A stretch of DNA of 64,000 bases from positions 41,996 to 105,995 of the forward strand of contig PUNK01000032.1 in NCBI GenBank assembly GCA_003552585.1. The letters run 5' to 3'. This document shows positions 35,685 through 44,333 of the stretch, piece after piece (positions within the stretch are counted from its first letter, which is position 1; the number at the start of each line of letters is the position of its first letter). The translations under genes were made by a program, and so were the position numbers. The notes under the pieces are model-generated. The model saw only the letters and a program-made list of their open reading frames with translations. It did not search any database and was not told the origin of the DNA. This stretch comes from Thermoplasmata archaeon (GTDB taxonomy: Archaea; Thermoplasmatota; Thermoplasmata; Halarchaeoplasmatales; Halarchaeoplasmataceae).

Positions 35685-36665
35685 ATGCAAGCGGTGATTC
35701 TGTCTGGAGGATTTGGAACTAGGATGCGCCCGTTGACCCATACAACACCGAAACCTTTACTTCCTATACTCAACAAACCGTTGATTCAACATGTGATCGA
35801 TGGACTTCCGGAAGTTGTCGATCAGGTGATAATGGCTGCGAATTATAAAATAGACATGCTTAGAGAATATTTCGATGAGATTGAAGTATCTGGTCGAGAA
35901 ATACATGTGGTAGATGAACCTGAACCTTTAGGGACTGGTGGTGCTGTTAAAAACGTGGAAGAATATTTAGATGATACGTTTTTCGTTATTAATGCAGATA
36001 TAATTTCTAGCATAGATATGAAGGATTATCTTGATTTCTACAATTCTAAAGATTGTGTTGCTGCGATTTCAGCATGGGAAGTAAAAAATCCGGAAGAATT
36101 TGGTGTTTTTGAACTTGATGAAAACGATCGTATAATCCGATTCCAGGAAAAACCTAAGGCATGGGAGGCTTTCTCAAACACAATAAATGCCGGGCATTAC
36201 ATCCTTGAACCCGAAGTGCTTGATCTAATACCACCAGGTCAGAAGATATCTATGGAACGTGAAATCTTCCCTCAGCTCATAGATAAAGGCTTTTTTGGAT
36301 ACAATTTCGATGGGTATTGGGTGGATTGTGGAAGACCAAGGAGCTTCCTTAAGGCGAATAAAGAACTTCTTAGGAAACATCAGCCCGAAACGAAAAATCT
36401 GATAGGAGAGAGAAGTGTCGTTGACGGGGAGCTCGGTGAATACGTGACAGTTGGAGTCGACTGCACCATAGAAAAATCTAACATCTCAAACTCTATAATT
36501 TTCGATGGTGTAGAAATAGATGAAGGATGCTCGATATATGGGAGCATAATAGGTTACGATGTGATCGTTGAGAAAAATGTTGAGCTTGAAGGTTGTATCG
36601 TATCTGATGAGATGATATTGAACGAGGGTGAAAAACACGTGAGAGAAAAAATAATGGAGGAATGA
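35685..36665 (+). CDS. Sugar-phosphate nucleotidyltransferase with left-handed beta-helix
   Basis: A 326-residue NTP-transferase. The N-terminal signature LSGGFGTRMRPLTHTTPKPLLP and NADIISSIDMKDY, with EKPKAWEAFSNTINAGHYIL, define the mannose-1-phosphate guanylyltransferase/glucose-1-phosphate thymidylyl or uridylyltransferase family. From about residue 240 hexapeptide turns begin (IGERSVVDGELGEYVTVG). It overlaps the phosphoglucosamine mutase gene, so it may make UDP-GlcNAc or a GDP/UDP-hexose for lipid-linked glycans. A TTTATTAG box about 27 bases before the ATG suggests a leaderless transcript. The nucleotide and sugar cannot be fixed from sequence alone. Confidence 0.92.
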   Translation: MQAVILSGGFGTRMRPLTHTTPKPLLPILNKPLIQHVIDGLPEVVDQVIMAANYKIDMLREYFDEIEVSGREIHVVDEPEPLGTGGAVKNVEEYLDDTFFVINADIISSIDMKDYLDFYNSKDCVAAISAWEVKNPEEFGVFELDENDRIIRFQEKPKAWEAFSNTINAGHYILEPEVLDLIPPGQKISMEREIFPQLIDKGFFGYNFDGYWVDCGRPRSFLKANKELLRKHQPETKNLIGERSVVDGELGEYVTVGVDCTIEKSNISNSIIFDGVEIDEGCSIYGSIIGYDVIVEKNVELEGCIVSDEMILNEGEKHVREKIMEE

Positions 36666-36670
36666 AAGAC

Positions 36671-38032
36671 ATGGGACGTCTTTTCGGTACCAACGGTATC
36701 AGGGGTATAGTTAACGAGGGGATGAACATCGAACTTGCATCTTCACTGGGTAGAGCAGTGGGTACTTGGCTTGATGAGGGAACGGTTGCTATTGGTACAG
36801 ATACACGTTTATCGAACGACATGTTGAAAACTGCCGTAGCTTCAGGATTAATGTCCCAGGGACTGAACGTTGTCGATCTAGGAGAAGCACCGACACCAGC
36901 CATCCAATATTATACCAGAGAAAAAAGTGATCTAGGTATTGCCATCACCGCATCACATAACCCACCAAAATATAACGGTATCAAAGTTATATATGGCGAT
37001 GGAACAGAGCTTACGAGTGATAATGAGGAAGAGATAGAAAACATATATTTTTCCGGAGAAAACAAGGATCCAAAATGGAACTTTGTGGGAAGATTGTCAA
37101 AGGATGATCCACTTGAAATGTATCACGAAGCGATAATCAAAAAAGTGGGCAAAAAGACAATAAAAGATGCGGATCTTAAGGTGGTTGTCGATTGTGCTAA
37201 CGGAGTAGGATGTTATTCTACACCATACCTATTACGTGATCTCGGGTGTGAGGTGATCACTCTTAACGCTCAGCCAGATGGAACTTTTCCTGGACATGAT
37301 AGTGAACCTACAGAAGAGAATTTAAAGGACCTTCGCTCAGTTGTTATCGAGTGTGGTGCAGATCTAGGCATAGCACACGATGGAGATGCCGATCGGGCAA
37401 TATTTTTTGATGAAAAAGGACAATTCTTACACGGGGACCAAACCCTTACGCTTATGGCAAAAAGGATCGTAAAAAGGAACGGTGGAGGGATAGTGGTAAC
37501 ACCAGTCAGTTCTTCAAGCAGTGTGGAGGATGCAGTAAAACAAGAAGGTGGGAAGCTAATATACACCGCTGTCGGATCTCCTATCGTTGCTCGAGAGATG
37601 ATAAAGAAGAATGCTGTCTTCGGAGGGGAAGAGAATGGGGGATTGATATTTGCTGATCATCAGTATTGCAGAGATGCAGCGATGACTGCAGTAAGGATAG
37701 TTCAAGCTGTTGCTGAAGACGGTCCGTTGTCCGACCAAGTGGCAGAATTGCCCCATTATTCTCTTGATAAGAGAGGATTTCCCTGTCCCGAAGAGATCAA
37801 AGAGGATGTGATGGTTGAACTAAAAGATGTATTCAAGGAAAGTGATGTGGATGATACGGATGGACTTAAAATTAGGTATGAAGAGGGATGGGTTTTAATT
37901 AGACCTTCAGGAACTGAGGCAAAGTACAGGATTTATTCAGAGGCTAAGCATTTAGAGGAAGCTAAACAACTAGGTGAAGAGCATGCAAGTAAAGTACTGA
38001 AGGTTATAGAAAAACTAAAAGATCATGTATGA
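36671..38032 (+). CDS. glmM: Phosphoglucosamine mutase / phosphomannomutase family
   Basis: Alpha-D-phosphohexomutase, interconverting glucosamine-6-phosphate and -1-phosphate (or mannose equivalents). MGRLFGTNGIRGIVNEG is the family N-terminus, the phosphoserine loop is ITASHNPPKYNGIKV near residue 97, the metal loop DGDADRAIF near residue 240, the sugar loop GEENGGLIF, and the phosphate-binding RPSGTEAKYRIYSE at the end. Length of about 453 is normal. GGAGG at 36656-36660 favours the ATG at 36671; ATG 36662 overlaps the preceding stop (ATGA). It completes an activated-sugar pair with the nucleotidyltransferase. Confidence 0.93.
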   Translation: MGRLFGTNGIRGIVNEGMNIELASSLGRAVGTWLDEGTVAIGTDTRLSNDMLKTAVASGLMSQGLNVVDLGEAPTPAIQYYTREKSDLGIAITASHNPPKYNGIKVIYGDGTELTSDNEEEIENIYFSGENKDPKWNFVGRLSKDDPLEMYHEAIIKKVGKKTIKDADLKVVVDCANGVGCYSTPYLLRDLGCEVITLNAQPDGTFPGHDSEPTEENLKDLRSVVIECGADLGIAHDGDADRAIFFDEKGQFLHGDQTLTLMAKRIVKRNGGGIVVTPVSSSSSVEDAVKQEGGKLIYTAVGSPIVAREMIKKNAVFGGEENGGLIFADHQYCRDAAMTAVRIVQAVAEDGPLSDQVAELPHYSLDKRGFPCPEEIKEDVMVELKDVFKESDVDDTDGLKIRYEEGWVLIRPSGTEAKYRIYSEAKHLEEAKQLGEEHASKVLKVIEKLKDHV

Positions 38033-38098
38033 CAAAATGTACTAACTACACGACTTAATCCCGAAAGTCTAGCGAATTGTTTTTACGTTAGAAAATAC

Positions 38099-38107
38099 AA
38101 TTTAAGT
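38099..38107 (+). promoter_or_regulatory. Possible TATA box for the 38.1-38.3 kb RNA
   Basis: AATTTAAGT lies about 25 bases before the first structured element at 38134. It would place a transcript start near 38130. Motif-based only. Confidence 0.35.
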
Positions 38108-38130
38108 AAGGGACAATTTGATAAAATTTA

Positions 38131-38332
38131 AAGGGTGGACTTGTAGCTTATTCAACTTAGATCCACCTTAGGGTTCATCCGCAGTGATAACGAGGATGAT
38201 TGGGACGCTAATCCCATATTCATCCTTTTGTTAGTGCATACAGGAAATTCATCCGTTGAAGTGGGGCAGTGATAATTCCCACTATTGAGGAACGCTAATT
38301 CCTCAAATTGATGGAATTGCAACGCAATTCTA
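38131..38332 (+). ncRNA. Candidate structured RNA with two repeated double-hairpin units
   Basis: Six hairpins lie in about 200 bases with no supported coding frame. A leading helix pairs GGTGGA (38134-38139) with TCCACC (38162-38167). Unit A has TCATCC/GGATGA (38175-38180 with 38194-38199), then TGGGA/TCCCA (38201-38205 with 38212-38216). Unit B has AGTGGG/CCCACT (38260-38265 with 38278-38283), then an eight-base TTGAGGAA/TTCCTCAA (38285-38292 with 38299-38306). The first hairpin loops both begin GCAGTGATAA, the second loops are both CGCTAA, and both units have one base between hairpins, yet stem sequences differ completely. A nine-base stem (38312-38320 with 38324-38332) closes the array. 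The strand is inferred from the downstream gene; no known RNA family was recognised. Confidence 0.6.
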
Positions 38333-38714
38333 GTAACTCCCAAGATAATTATACTTAGATGGATATCTAATCATAATAGTTTCGGGATGAAGCCCCTCTG
38401 TGGTTTTTCGTCTACGTAACTCCCCGTTTCCCGTCGAAAGATAACATAAAAATGGAAAGGATGTCCGCGGAAAGAAGTAAGAGATAAAGACTATAAATCT
38501 ATAGTCAAATAAAACTAAATAATGCTACGTAAATATAGAAATATTTATTACAACCTTAATCTTGCGAGAGCTATCGAACATAAACCGTCAAACCTTTTCG
38601 AAAAGAAGATCGAGGGATAAGTCGTTTATGACTCACCGTGATGGCATAAAACTATTCGATTCTTCATAGGTAGAACGTGTTTGTAATGATTAAAGATAAG
38701 AAGGAATGATATAT
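38333..38714. other. Gene-free leader region upstream of cyanophycin synthetase
   Basis: No credible gene. It holds TCGGGATGAAGCCCC near 38382-38396, a second TAACTCCC (38417-38424) repeating that at 38333-38340, a perfect seven-base hairpin GACTATA/TATAGTC (38489-38495 with 38500-38506), and an AT-rich stretch near 38510-38560. AAGGA at 38701-38705 is the ribosome site of the next gene. The GATGAAGCCCC section resembles the terminal hairpins of some IS200/IS605 ends, but no transposase or reciprocal end is present. Confidence 0.4.
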
Positions 38715-41312
38715 ATGGAAATTCGAGAGATCAGGGCTTTAAGAGGCCCAAATTACTTTAGCCGATATCAAGTAATTTACGTGCTCCTTGATATCGGGGA
38801 ATTTGAAAAAAGACCATCAAATGAAATACCTGGCTTTGTGGATAGATTGAAAGCACTCATACCATCACTAAAAGAACACAGATGCAGTAGGGGATACGAA
38901 GGGGGGTTCTTAGAACGTGTAGAAGAAGGAACATGGTTTGGACATATAGTCGAACATGTTGCAATAGAGTTGCAGTGCCTAGCAAATATGGAAGTGGGGT
39001 ACGGGAAGGCGATAACCACCGATGAAGAGGGAGTTTACAAAATAGCCTTCCGTTATCGAGATGAAGACGTGGGTATCGAAGCAGGTAGGGAAGCAGTCAA
39101 AATTGTTGAAGAACTGGCTAAGGGAGAGACACCCGATATAGATGATATAGTTAGAAAGCTGAAAAAGATCCGAGACGAAAACATGCTCGGCCCAACCACA
39201 TATTCTTTAGTAAATGAAGCATACGAGAGAGGTATACCTTACATCAGACTCAATGAGTACAGCTTCATTCAGCTGGGTCATGGAAAAAACCAGAGAAGGA
39301 TACAGGCCAGCATGACTGATAGCACTTCTGCTATAGCCATGGAGATCGCAGATGAAAAAGAGCGAACAAAAGAGATACTCGACGAGGCAGGAATACCTGT
39401 ACCTAAAGGTAAGTCAGTTAGAACCCTTGACGAAGCTTTAGACATGGCAAAAAGGATAGGTTATCCGGTTGCCGTTAAACCAAATATAGGAAATCATGGA
39501 AGAGGGATATCCTCCAGAGTGGAGGACAGCGAGGAGTTGAAGACCGCATTTAAGGAGGCAAAAAGGATATATCCCGTAGTTGTTATAGAAAAATTTTTGA
39601 CAGGTTCTGATCACAGAATTTTGGTCATCAATGGAAAACTGGTGGCAGCAGCTAGAAGAGATCCACCTCAGATTACAGGCGATGGGACATCAACCATAAA
39701 AGATTTGATCGATGAGTTAAACAGCGACCCTAGAAGAGGAGTAGGTCACGAGAAAACTCTCACTAAAATCGAAATCGATTACATGACCAAAAGGATCTTT
39801 AAACAGAACAACTATACTATGGATACAGTTTTGCCCAAAGGAGAAAATCTTTATCTTAAATCCACCGCCAACCTTAGTGCAGGAGGGACTGCGACGGATG
39901 TCACAGAATCCGTACATCCAAAAAATAAGATGATCGCAGAGAGGATTTCAGGCATTATAGGACTGGATGTTATGGGTATAGACCTGATAGTACCAGATCT
40001 GAAAGAACCTCTTGAACAAAGGAACGGTGGTATAATAGAGGTGAATGCCGCACCGGGATTTCGTATGCACCTCGATCCTTACGAGGGTGAAAAAAGAGAT
40101 GTCGCCAAACCGGTAATTGATATGCTTTTTCCACCCGGCTCCGAAAGCACCGTACCTATAATCGCTGTAACGGGTACCAATGGTAAAACCACTACCGTCA
40201 GATTGATATCACACATTTTGAAGATGGATGGGAAAGGGGTTGGCGTTGCATGTACGGACGGTTTGTTCCGCGGTAACGATCTTTTGAAAAAAGGAGATTT
40301 CAGTGGACCACAGGGAACTAAGTTTGTTCTTAAAGAAAAAAATATTGATCATGCAGTTTTGGAAGTCGCTAGGGGAGGGATACTCCGTAGAGGTCTTGGA
40401 TTTTTTGAGAGCGATGTGGGAGTTTTTCTCAATGTTACCCGTGATCATCTGGGCGAAGGAGGGATCAACACTATAGAAGATATGGCGCGTTTAAAAGGTA
40501 TAGTAGTAGAAACTGTTAAGTCTTCGGGTAAATCGATACTAAATGCTGAGGATCCGAACGTGTTGAAGTACAAAGACATAGTACATTCGGACACGATCCT
40601 TTTTTCCGAAAGTCCTGATACCCAACCTGTGAAGGACCATCTTTCCGAGGGAGGAACGATAGTTACTGTGGAGGAAGGTAATATAGTCGTGAAAAGGGAG
40701 GAGAACCTATGGACGATTGCTGAAGTATCTAGTATCCCAATAACATTCGAAGGAAAAGCCACTTTTAACGTCCAGAACTCTTTAGCCGCTGTTGCAGCCT
40801 GTGTTGCACTTGATACAGACCTTGATTCTATAAAGAACGGACTTTTGACATTCCAGTCTTCAACTACTCAGAACCCGGGTAGAATGAACATACTAGATGT
40901 AGGGAAAATCAAGGTCATGATAGATTACGGTCATAACCGACCTGCAGTTGAAGCATTATCAGAGGTACTAGACGATCTGACCGAAGGTGAAAAAATTGTT
41001 GTTTGTCAGGGTACTGGGAACCGTCCCACTGAAGACATAATAGACTTCGGTAGAGGTATAGGAAATATATACGACAAAGTCATCATAAACGATGCAGACC
41101 CACGATATCGCAAGGTTGGTGAAACTGCTGAATTGGTCAAGCAAGGAGTTCTAGATGCAGGTTTACCTGAAGAGAGGATAGAGGTAATAATAGATGAGCT
41201 TGAATCGATAGATAGAGGGTTAGAAATCGCAAATGATGGTGACCTGTTGGTCGTCCAGCCGTGCGAAATACAGGAAGTCATAGATCACATCCGAACTAAA
41301 AGGAAAGGATGA
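38715..41312 (+). CDS. cphA: Cyanophycin synthetase (CphA-type)
   Basis: ATP-dependent ligase that in bacteria polymerises aspartate and arginine into cyanophycin, a nitrogen store. The 865-residue protein has the family N-terminus (MEIREIRALRGPNYFSRYQ), the GFLERVEEGTWFGHIVEH segment, a central ATP-grasp domain from about residue 220 with VPKGKSVRTLDEALDMAKRI, YPVAVKPNIGNHGRGIS and IIEVNAAPGFRMHLDPYEGE, and a C-terminal Mur-ligase-like domain with ITGTNGKTTTV-type P-loop VTGTNGKTTTVRLISHIL near residue 485 and DYGHNRPAVEALSEV. ATG 38715 has AAGGA nine bases upstream; ATG 38706 is in frame. No cyanophycinase is in the window; the convergent neighbours are TldE and TldD peptidases. An alternative is a related amino-acid ligase with another polymer product. 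Confidence 0.93.
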   Translation: MEIREIRALRGPNYFSRYQVIYVLLDIGEFEKRPSNEIPGFVDRLKALIPSLKEHRCSRGYEGGFLERVEEGTWFGHIVEHVAIELQCLANMEVGYGKAITTDEEGVYKIAFRYRDEDVGIEAGREAVKIVEELAKGETPDIDDIVRKLKKIRDENMLGPTTYSLVNEAYERGIPYIRLNEYSFIQLGHGKNQRRIQASMTDSTSAIAMEIADEKERTKEILDEAGIPVPKGKSVRTLDEALDMAKRIGYPVAVKPNIGNHGRGISSRVEDSEELKTAFKEAKRIYPVVVIEKFLTGSDHRILVINGKLVAAARRDPPQITGDGTSTIKDLIDELNSDPRRGVGHEKTLTKIEIDYMTKRIFKQNNYTMDTVLPKGENLYLKSTANLSAGGTATDVTESVHPKNKMIAERISGIIGLDVMGIDLIVPDLKEPLEQRNGGIIEVNAAPGFRMHLDPYEGEKRDVAKPVIDMLFPPGSESTVPIIAVTGTNGKTTTVRLISHILKMDGKGVGVACTDGLFRGNDLLKKGDFSGPQGTKFVLKEKNIDHAVLEVARGGILRRGLGFFESDVGVFLNVTRDHLGEGGINTIEDMARLKGIVVETVKSSGKSILNAEDPNVLKYKDIVHSDTILFSESPDTQPVKDHLSEGGTIVTVEEGNIVVKREENLWTIAEVSSIPITFEGKATFNVQNSLAAVAACVALDTDLDSIKNGLLTFQSSTTQNPGRMNILDVGKIKVMIDYGHNRPAVEALSEVLDDLTEGEKIVVCQGTGNRPTEDIIDFGRGIGNIYDKVIINDADPRYRKVGETAELVKQGVLDAGLPEERIEVIIDELESIDRGLEIANDGDLLVVQPCEIQEVIDHIRTKRKG

Positions 41313-41319
41313 CCGGCTA

Positions 41320-42648
41320 TTATTTACCCGAAATAGTGACTTTGCCTATCCTTGCGGAAGGAAGTTCCATATTAAGGGAGGTTGATCCCAAAGAGAGGTG
41401 CAGTTTCTTGTAGTCATCGCCCATCTCTATACTTTCCAGTAGATCAGGAATATTCCCAGAGATCATACAGCCATCTAGACGACCTCTCTTCTCACCGTCT
41501 TCCACAAGCCAAGCAGGAGTAGCCACGACACTGAAGTCGCCACTAGCAAAGTTTGCTGTGTGAGCACCCATCACTCCATCAACCTTTATGACCCGATCAT
41601 AACACAGATCACTGATCTCATCACCCTTTACGATCACATTCCTGTCTGATATACCAGGTGGTGTTTTGAAACTAGAACGAACACCATTTCCTGTACTTTC
41701 AGTTTCGCTTTTCGATGCCTCTTTAAGATCATACATGAAATTTTTAAGAACACCATCTGATATGAAAGGGAGAGGGAAGCTCACCACACCTTCGTCATCG
41801 AAGGAAGAGCTACCTATACCCCAATCCTGAGTAGGGTCATCAGCTAGATTAAATGAATCATGAGCCACTTTTTCGCCTAATCTATCACGATAGAAAGATT
41901 TTCCTTTCCTAACGTTCTCACCATTGAAAGCACGGATCAAACCGAACCATAATAACATGCTTAGAGATGAAGGATTTAGAACCACGGGCACATCTGTGGG
42001 AATACTTGTTTTATCTCGCATGCTGTCGACCTTAGACCCTCCTTTAACACCCACCTCATAAAAATCAATATCAGGTTTTCTAGAATGAGCAAATTCGGAA
42101 GCGATAACAGACGTATCTCCAAGGGGTAGGGAGGCTGCTATATATCCCTCTATCATAGAAGCATCTTCGCTAAAGAATACTCCTTCAGTATTTCCTACAA
42201 CCTTTGTGCCAAACATGATATTTAGCTGCCCTCGTGAAGGGGTAATATCTTCTGCCACTGAACCTGCTCCATCTATTACCTGTTGTGTTAATTCTGCCGC
42301 TTCATTAGACGCTTTTTTGATACTTTCATCATAAGTTTTTACTGCCTCTAGATCTCTTTTTGTGGGAAGGTTTATGTCAACCCGTGGAGATAGTTTCGAA
42401 AGTTCCAATGCCCTACTAACACCTTCCTCCTCGTTCCCAGGCACACAATATCCGAAACCGATCCTGCCATCCTTTATAACTCTAACTCCAAAACCGATGT
42501 CTTCATATTCAGAACTATCCGATATCTCCCCTTTCATAACGGAATATGAGATATTCCGATCATGTGTTCCGTATACGTCTCCTTTAAGACCTCTCTTCTT
42601 AAAATATTCAAGGATCTTTTTCGTACCTTCTAATAACTTTTCACTCAT
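41320..42648 (-). CDS. pmbA: TldE/PmbA-type metallopeptidase partner
   Basis: The non-catalytic partner of the TldD/TldE heterodimeric metalloprotease, which processes unfolded peptides and modified-peptide precursors. The 442-residue protein has VKGEISDSSEYEDIGFGVRVIKDGRIGFGY at the start region, and AHSRKPDIDFYEV, SFDDEGVVSFPLPFI and GAHTANFASGDFSV near the C-terminus, and lacks the HExxxH zinc site of TldD. It overlaps the upstream TldD gene by four bases (ATGA type), typical of the pair. Its 3' end is eight bases from the convergent cyanophycin synthetase stop. Confidence 0.93.
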   Translation of the reverse strand: MSEKLLEGTKKILEYFKKRGLKGDVYGTHDRNISYSVMKGEISDSSEYEDIGFGVRVIKDGRIGFGYCVPGNEEEGVSRALELSKLSPRVDINLPTKRDLEAVKTYDESIKKASNEAAELTQQVIDGAGSVAEDITPSRGQLNIMFGTKVVGNTEGVFFSEDASMIEGYIAASLPLGDTSVIASEFAHSRKPDIDFYEVGVKGGSKVDSMRDKTSIPTDVPVVLNPSSLSMLLWFGLIRAFNGENVRKGKSFYRDRLGEKVAHDSFNLADDPTQDWGIGSSSFDDEGVVSFPLPFISDGVLKNFMYDLKEASKSETESTGNGVRSSFKTPPGISDRNVIVKGDEISDLCYDRVIKVDGVMGAHTANFASGDFSVVATPAWLVEDGEKRGRLDGCMISGNIPDLLESIEMGDDYKKLHLSLGSTSLNMELPSARIGKVTISGK

Positions 42649-44003
42649 TCTCTACCACCAACCGTCACCTCTGAAATGAGTACATGTCCTCCACCATCAC
42701 CAACAGGAGCCGTCTGTCCCTTCCCACAGTGACCTATTCCTATTTGCATCTCATCAGTGATACCTATAACATTCTGTAGAGTTTCAAGAGTAAATCCATT
42801 AAAACTTACATCACGAAGTGGGGTGACTATCTCACCATTTTCTATAAGGTAAGCTTCTTGGGCATTGAACTGAAAGGTTCCCTGCACAGTACTAACCTGC
42901 CCACCGCTCGAAGACTTTGCATATACCCCTTTATCCACCTGCTCAACCAATTCATCAAAATCCATCTCTCCTGGTTCGATTATCGTATTGCTCATGCGTA
43001 CGAGTGGTTTAACCCTGAAATCCTCAGCTCTAGCACCTCCGTTCGGCTGCATATCCAGCTTCCAAGCATTCTCTCTATCAAGTATAAAATCGTTCAGGAT
43101 ACCTTTCTTTACCAAAACTCTCTTCCTTGCTTTAGTTCCTTCGTCATCGAAGGGAAAACTACCGTAGCTGTCTATAGTTGGATCGTCTTTGATGGTCACT
43201 ATCTCAGAGGCTACCTTTTCACCGAGCTTACCGTAAAGACAACTGTTCCCACTTGAAACAAGGTCTCCTTCCGCTGCGTGTCCGAAGGCTTCATGGGCAA
43301 ATACCCCTGCTAAATGTGGGTCCATGATCAAAGACATCTTTCCACTAGGTGGAGTTTTTGCTTTCAGCAGATTCTTTAACCTTTCCTGAACAACCTCTGC
43401 CTTATCAAAAGCCCTTTCCGTCAATTCATACCCGCCTGTACTCCCCACACCCTCGCTAGCTTTCTGGATAGTATCGCTCTTTCCAGTGATGATCAGGTAT
43501 ATCAAAAGGCGGGGGATCTCCATCTTCACGTGTGATCCGTCACTTGTTATTATCTCCTTTTTGACAAGGGAATCGTTATATCTTAGATCTGTGGAATTTG
43601 CTGTTTCTTCGTCAAAGAAAGAGTGTAATTCTTTTAAAAGATCAAGCTTTTCTTCAGGATGAACATCCATGAAGTTTTTCTTCATAGGTATCTTAACCGA
43701 CTCCGTGTGAGTATCAACATCAGCAAGACCGGTTTTTTCTTTTTTATATTTAGCTCCTTTTTTGGCCATGAGCAGTGCTCTCTCTGATGCCTCTTCCAAT
43801 TTTTGAAGATCTCCTGTTCCCACACATCCCCAACCACGGTCATAAAGCACTCTCACCATGGCCCCCCTTTCATCACCCTGAACCATAGCTTCTAGATCGC
43901 CATCTTTTAAAGTCATAGAAGTCCTGTTCCATACCTCTTTTCTGATATCACAATAAGTAGCTCCCTGTTCGATAAGTTTCTCTAATATCTGCTGAAGTCT
44001 CAT
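42645..44003 (-). CDS. tldD: TldD-type zinc metallopeptidase
   Basis: Catalytic subunit of TldD/TldE. The 452-residue protein has the HEAFGHAAEGD (HExxxH) zinc site near residue 235 and the third-ligand Cys region IGIGHCGKGQTAPVGDGGG near the end, plus DRGWGCVGTGDLQKLEEAS early. It would open dipeptide-sized fragments from peptides threaded between the subunits. The ATG at 44003 is near the TTTTTATTCCATTA AT-rich promoter. Neighbour to an archaeal cyanophycin synthetase gene, which invites but does not prove a role with multi-Arg-Asp peptides. Confidence 0.95.
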   Translation of the reverse strand: MRLQQILEKLIEQGATYCDIRKEVWNRTSMTLKDGDLEAMVQGDERGAMVRVLYDRGWGCVGTGDLQKLEEASERALLMAKKGAKYKKEKTGLADVDTHTESVKIPMKKNFMDVHPEEKLDLLKELHSFFDEETANSTDLRYNDSLVKKEIITSDGSHVKMEIPRLLIYLIITGKSDTIQKASEGVGSTGGYELTERAFDKAEVVQERLKNLLKAKTPPSGKMSLIMDPHLAGVFAHEAFGHAAEGDLVSSGNSCLYGKLGEKVASEIVTIKDDPTIDSYGSFPFDDEGTKARKRVLVKKGILNDFILDRENAWKLDMQPNGGARAEDFRVKPLVRMSNTIIEPGEMDFDELVEQVDKGVYAKSSSGGQVSTVQGTFQFNAQEAYLIENGEIVTPLRDVSFNGFTLETLQNVIGITDEMQIGIGHCGKGQTAPVGDGGGHVLISEVTVGGRE

Positions 44004-44141
44004 GGTTTTCGTATAATGTAATGGAATAAAAAATCTTTTGTCTTTTTAATCGGTTATTTTACCATATTTTTTAACGAATTATCAGTTATGAAGAAAAGCT
44101 ATAAATAAAGCAAATAACGATTCCTTATCAGGTAGATAAAG

Positions 44142-44333
44142 ATGGAATGTAAAAAGGACGAGAACATAGAAAGGTGCAACTGCAGCTATCCTGGCTGCCC
44201 TCGTAAAGGCATCTGCTGTGATTGCCTCGCATATCATTTAGAAAAGAACCAACTCCCTGCTTGTGCCTTCCCAGACAGTGTGGAAGAAACCTACGATCGC
44301 TCGTTCAATAAATTCGTCGAGTTACATGGTTGA
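44142..44333 (+). CDS. Small Cys-rich DUF6485-like protein
   Basis: A 63-residue protein with nine Cys in CNCSYPGCPRKGICCDCLAYH and PACAF, a likely zinc- or iron-sulfur-binding fold. It matches the DUF6485 pattern seen in archaea and bacteria (start MECKK..N..RCNC, then RKGICC, then LPACFFP). Function unknown. Its stop overlaps the start of the MBL-fold hydrolase by eight bases, so the two are translationally coupled. Confidence 0.8.
   Translation: MECKKDENIERCNCSYPGCPRKGICCDCLAYHLEKNQLPACAFPDSVEETYDRSFNKFVELHG

Noticed and set aside
38152..38343. Open frame of about 63 codons on the minus strand across the hairpin array
   Set aside because: No ribosome site, no family resemblance, and the DNA there is explained by repeated hairpins with identical loops.
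38380..38450. IS200/IS605 end
   Set aside because: GATGAAGCCCC is suggestive, but there is no tnpA or tnpB fragment, and no second end or target duplication could be seen.
38131..38700. RNase P RNA, SRP RNA, or a TPP/cobalamin/fluoride riboswitch
   Set aside because: The conserved ACAGAA/GAGGAAAGTCC parts of RNase P, the SRP Alu and helix 8 motifs, and the consensus cores of those riboswitches are not present.
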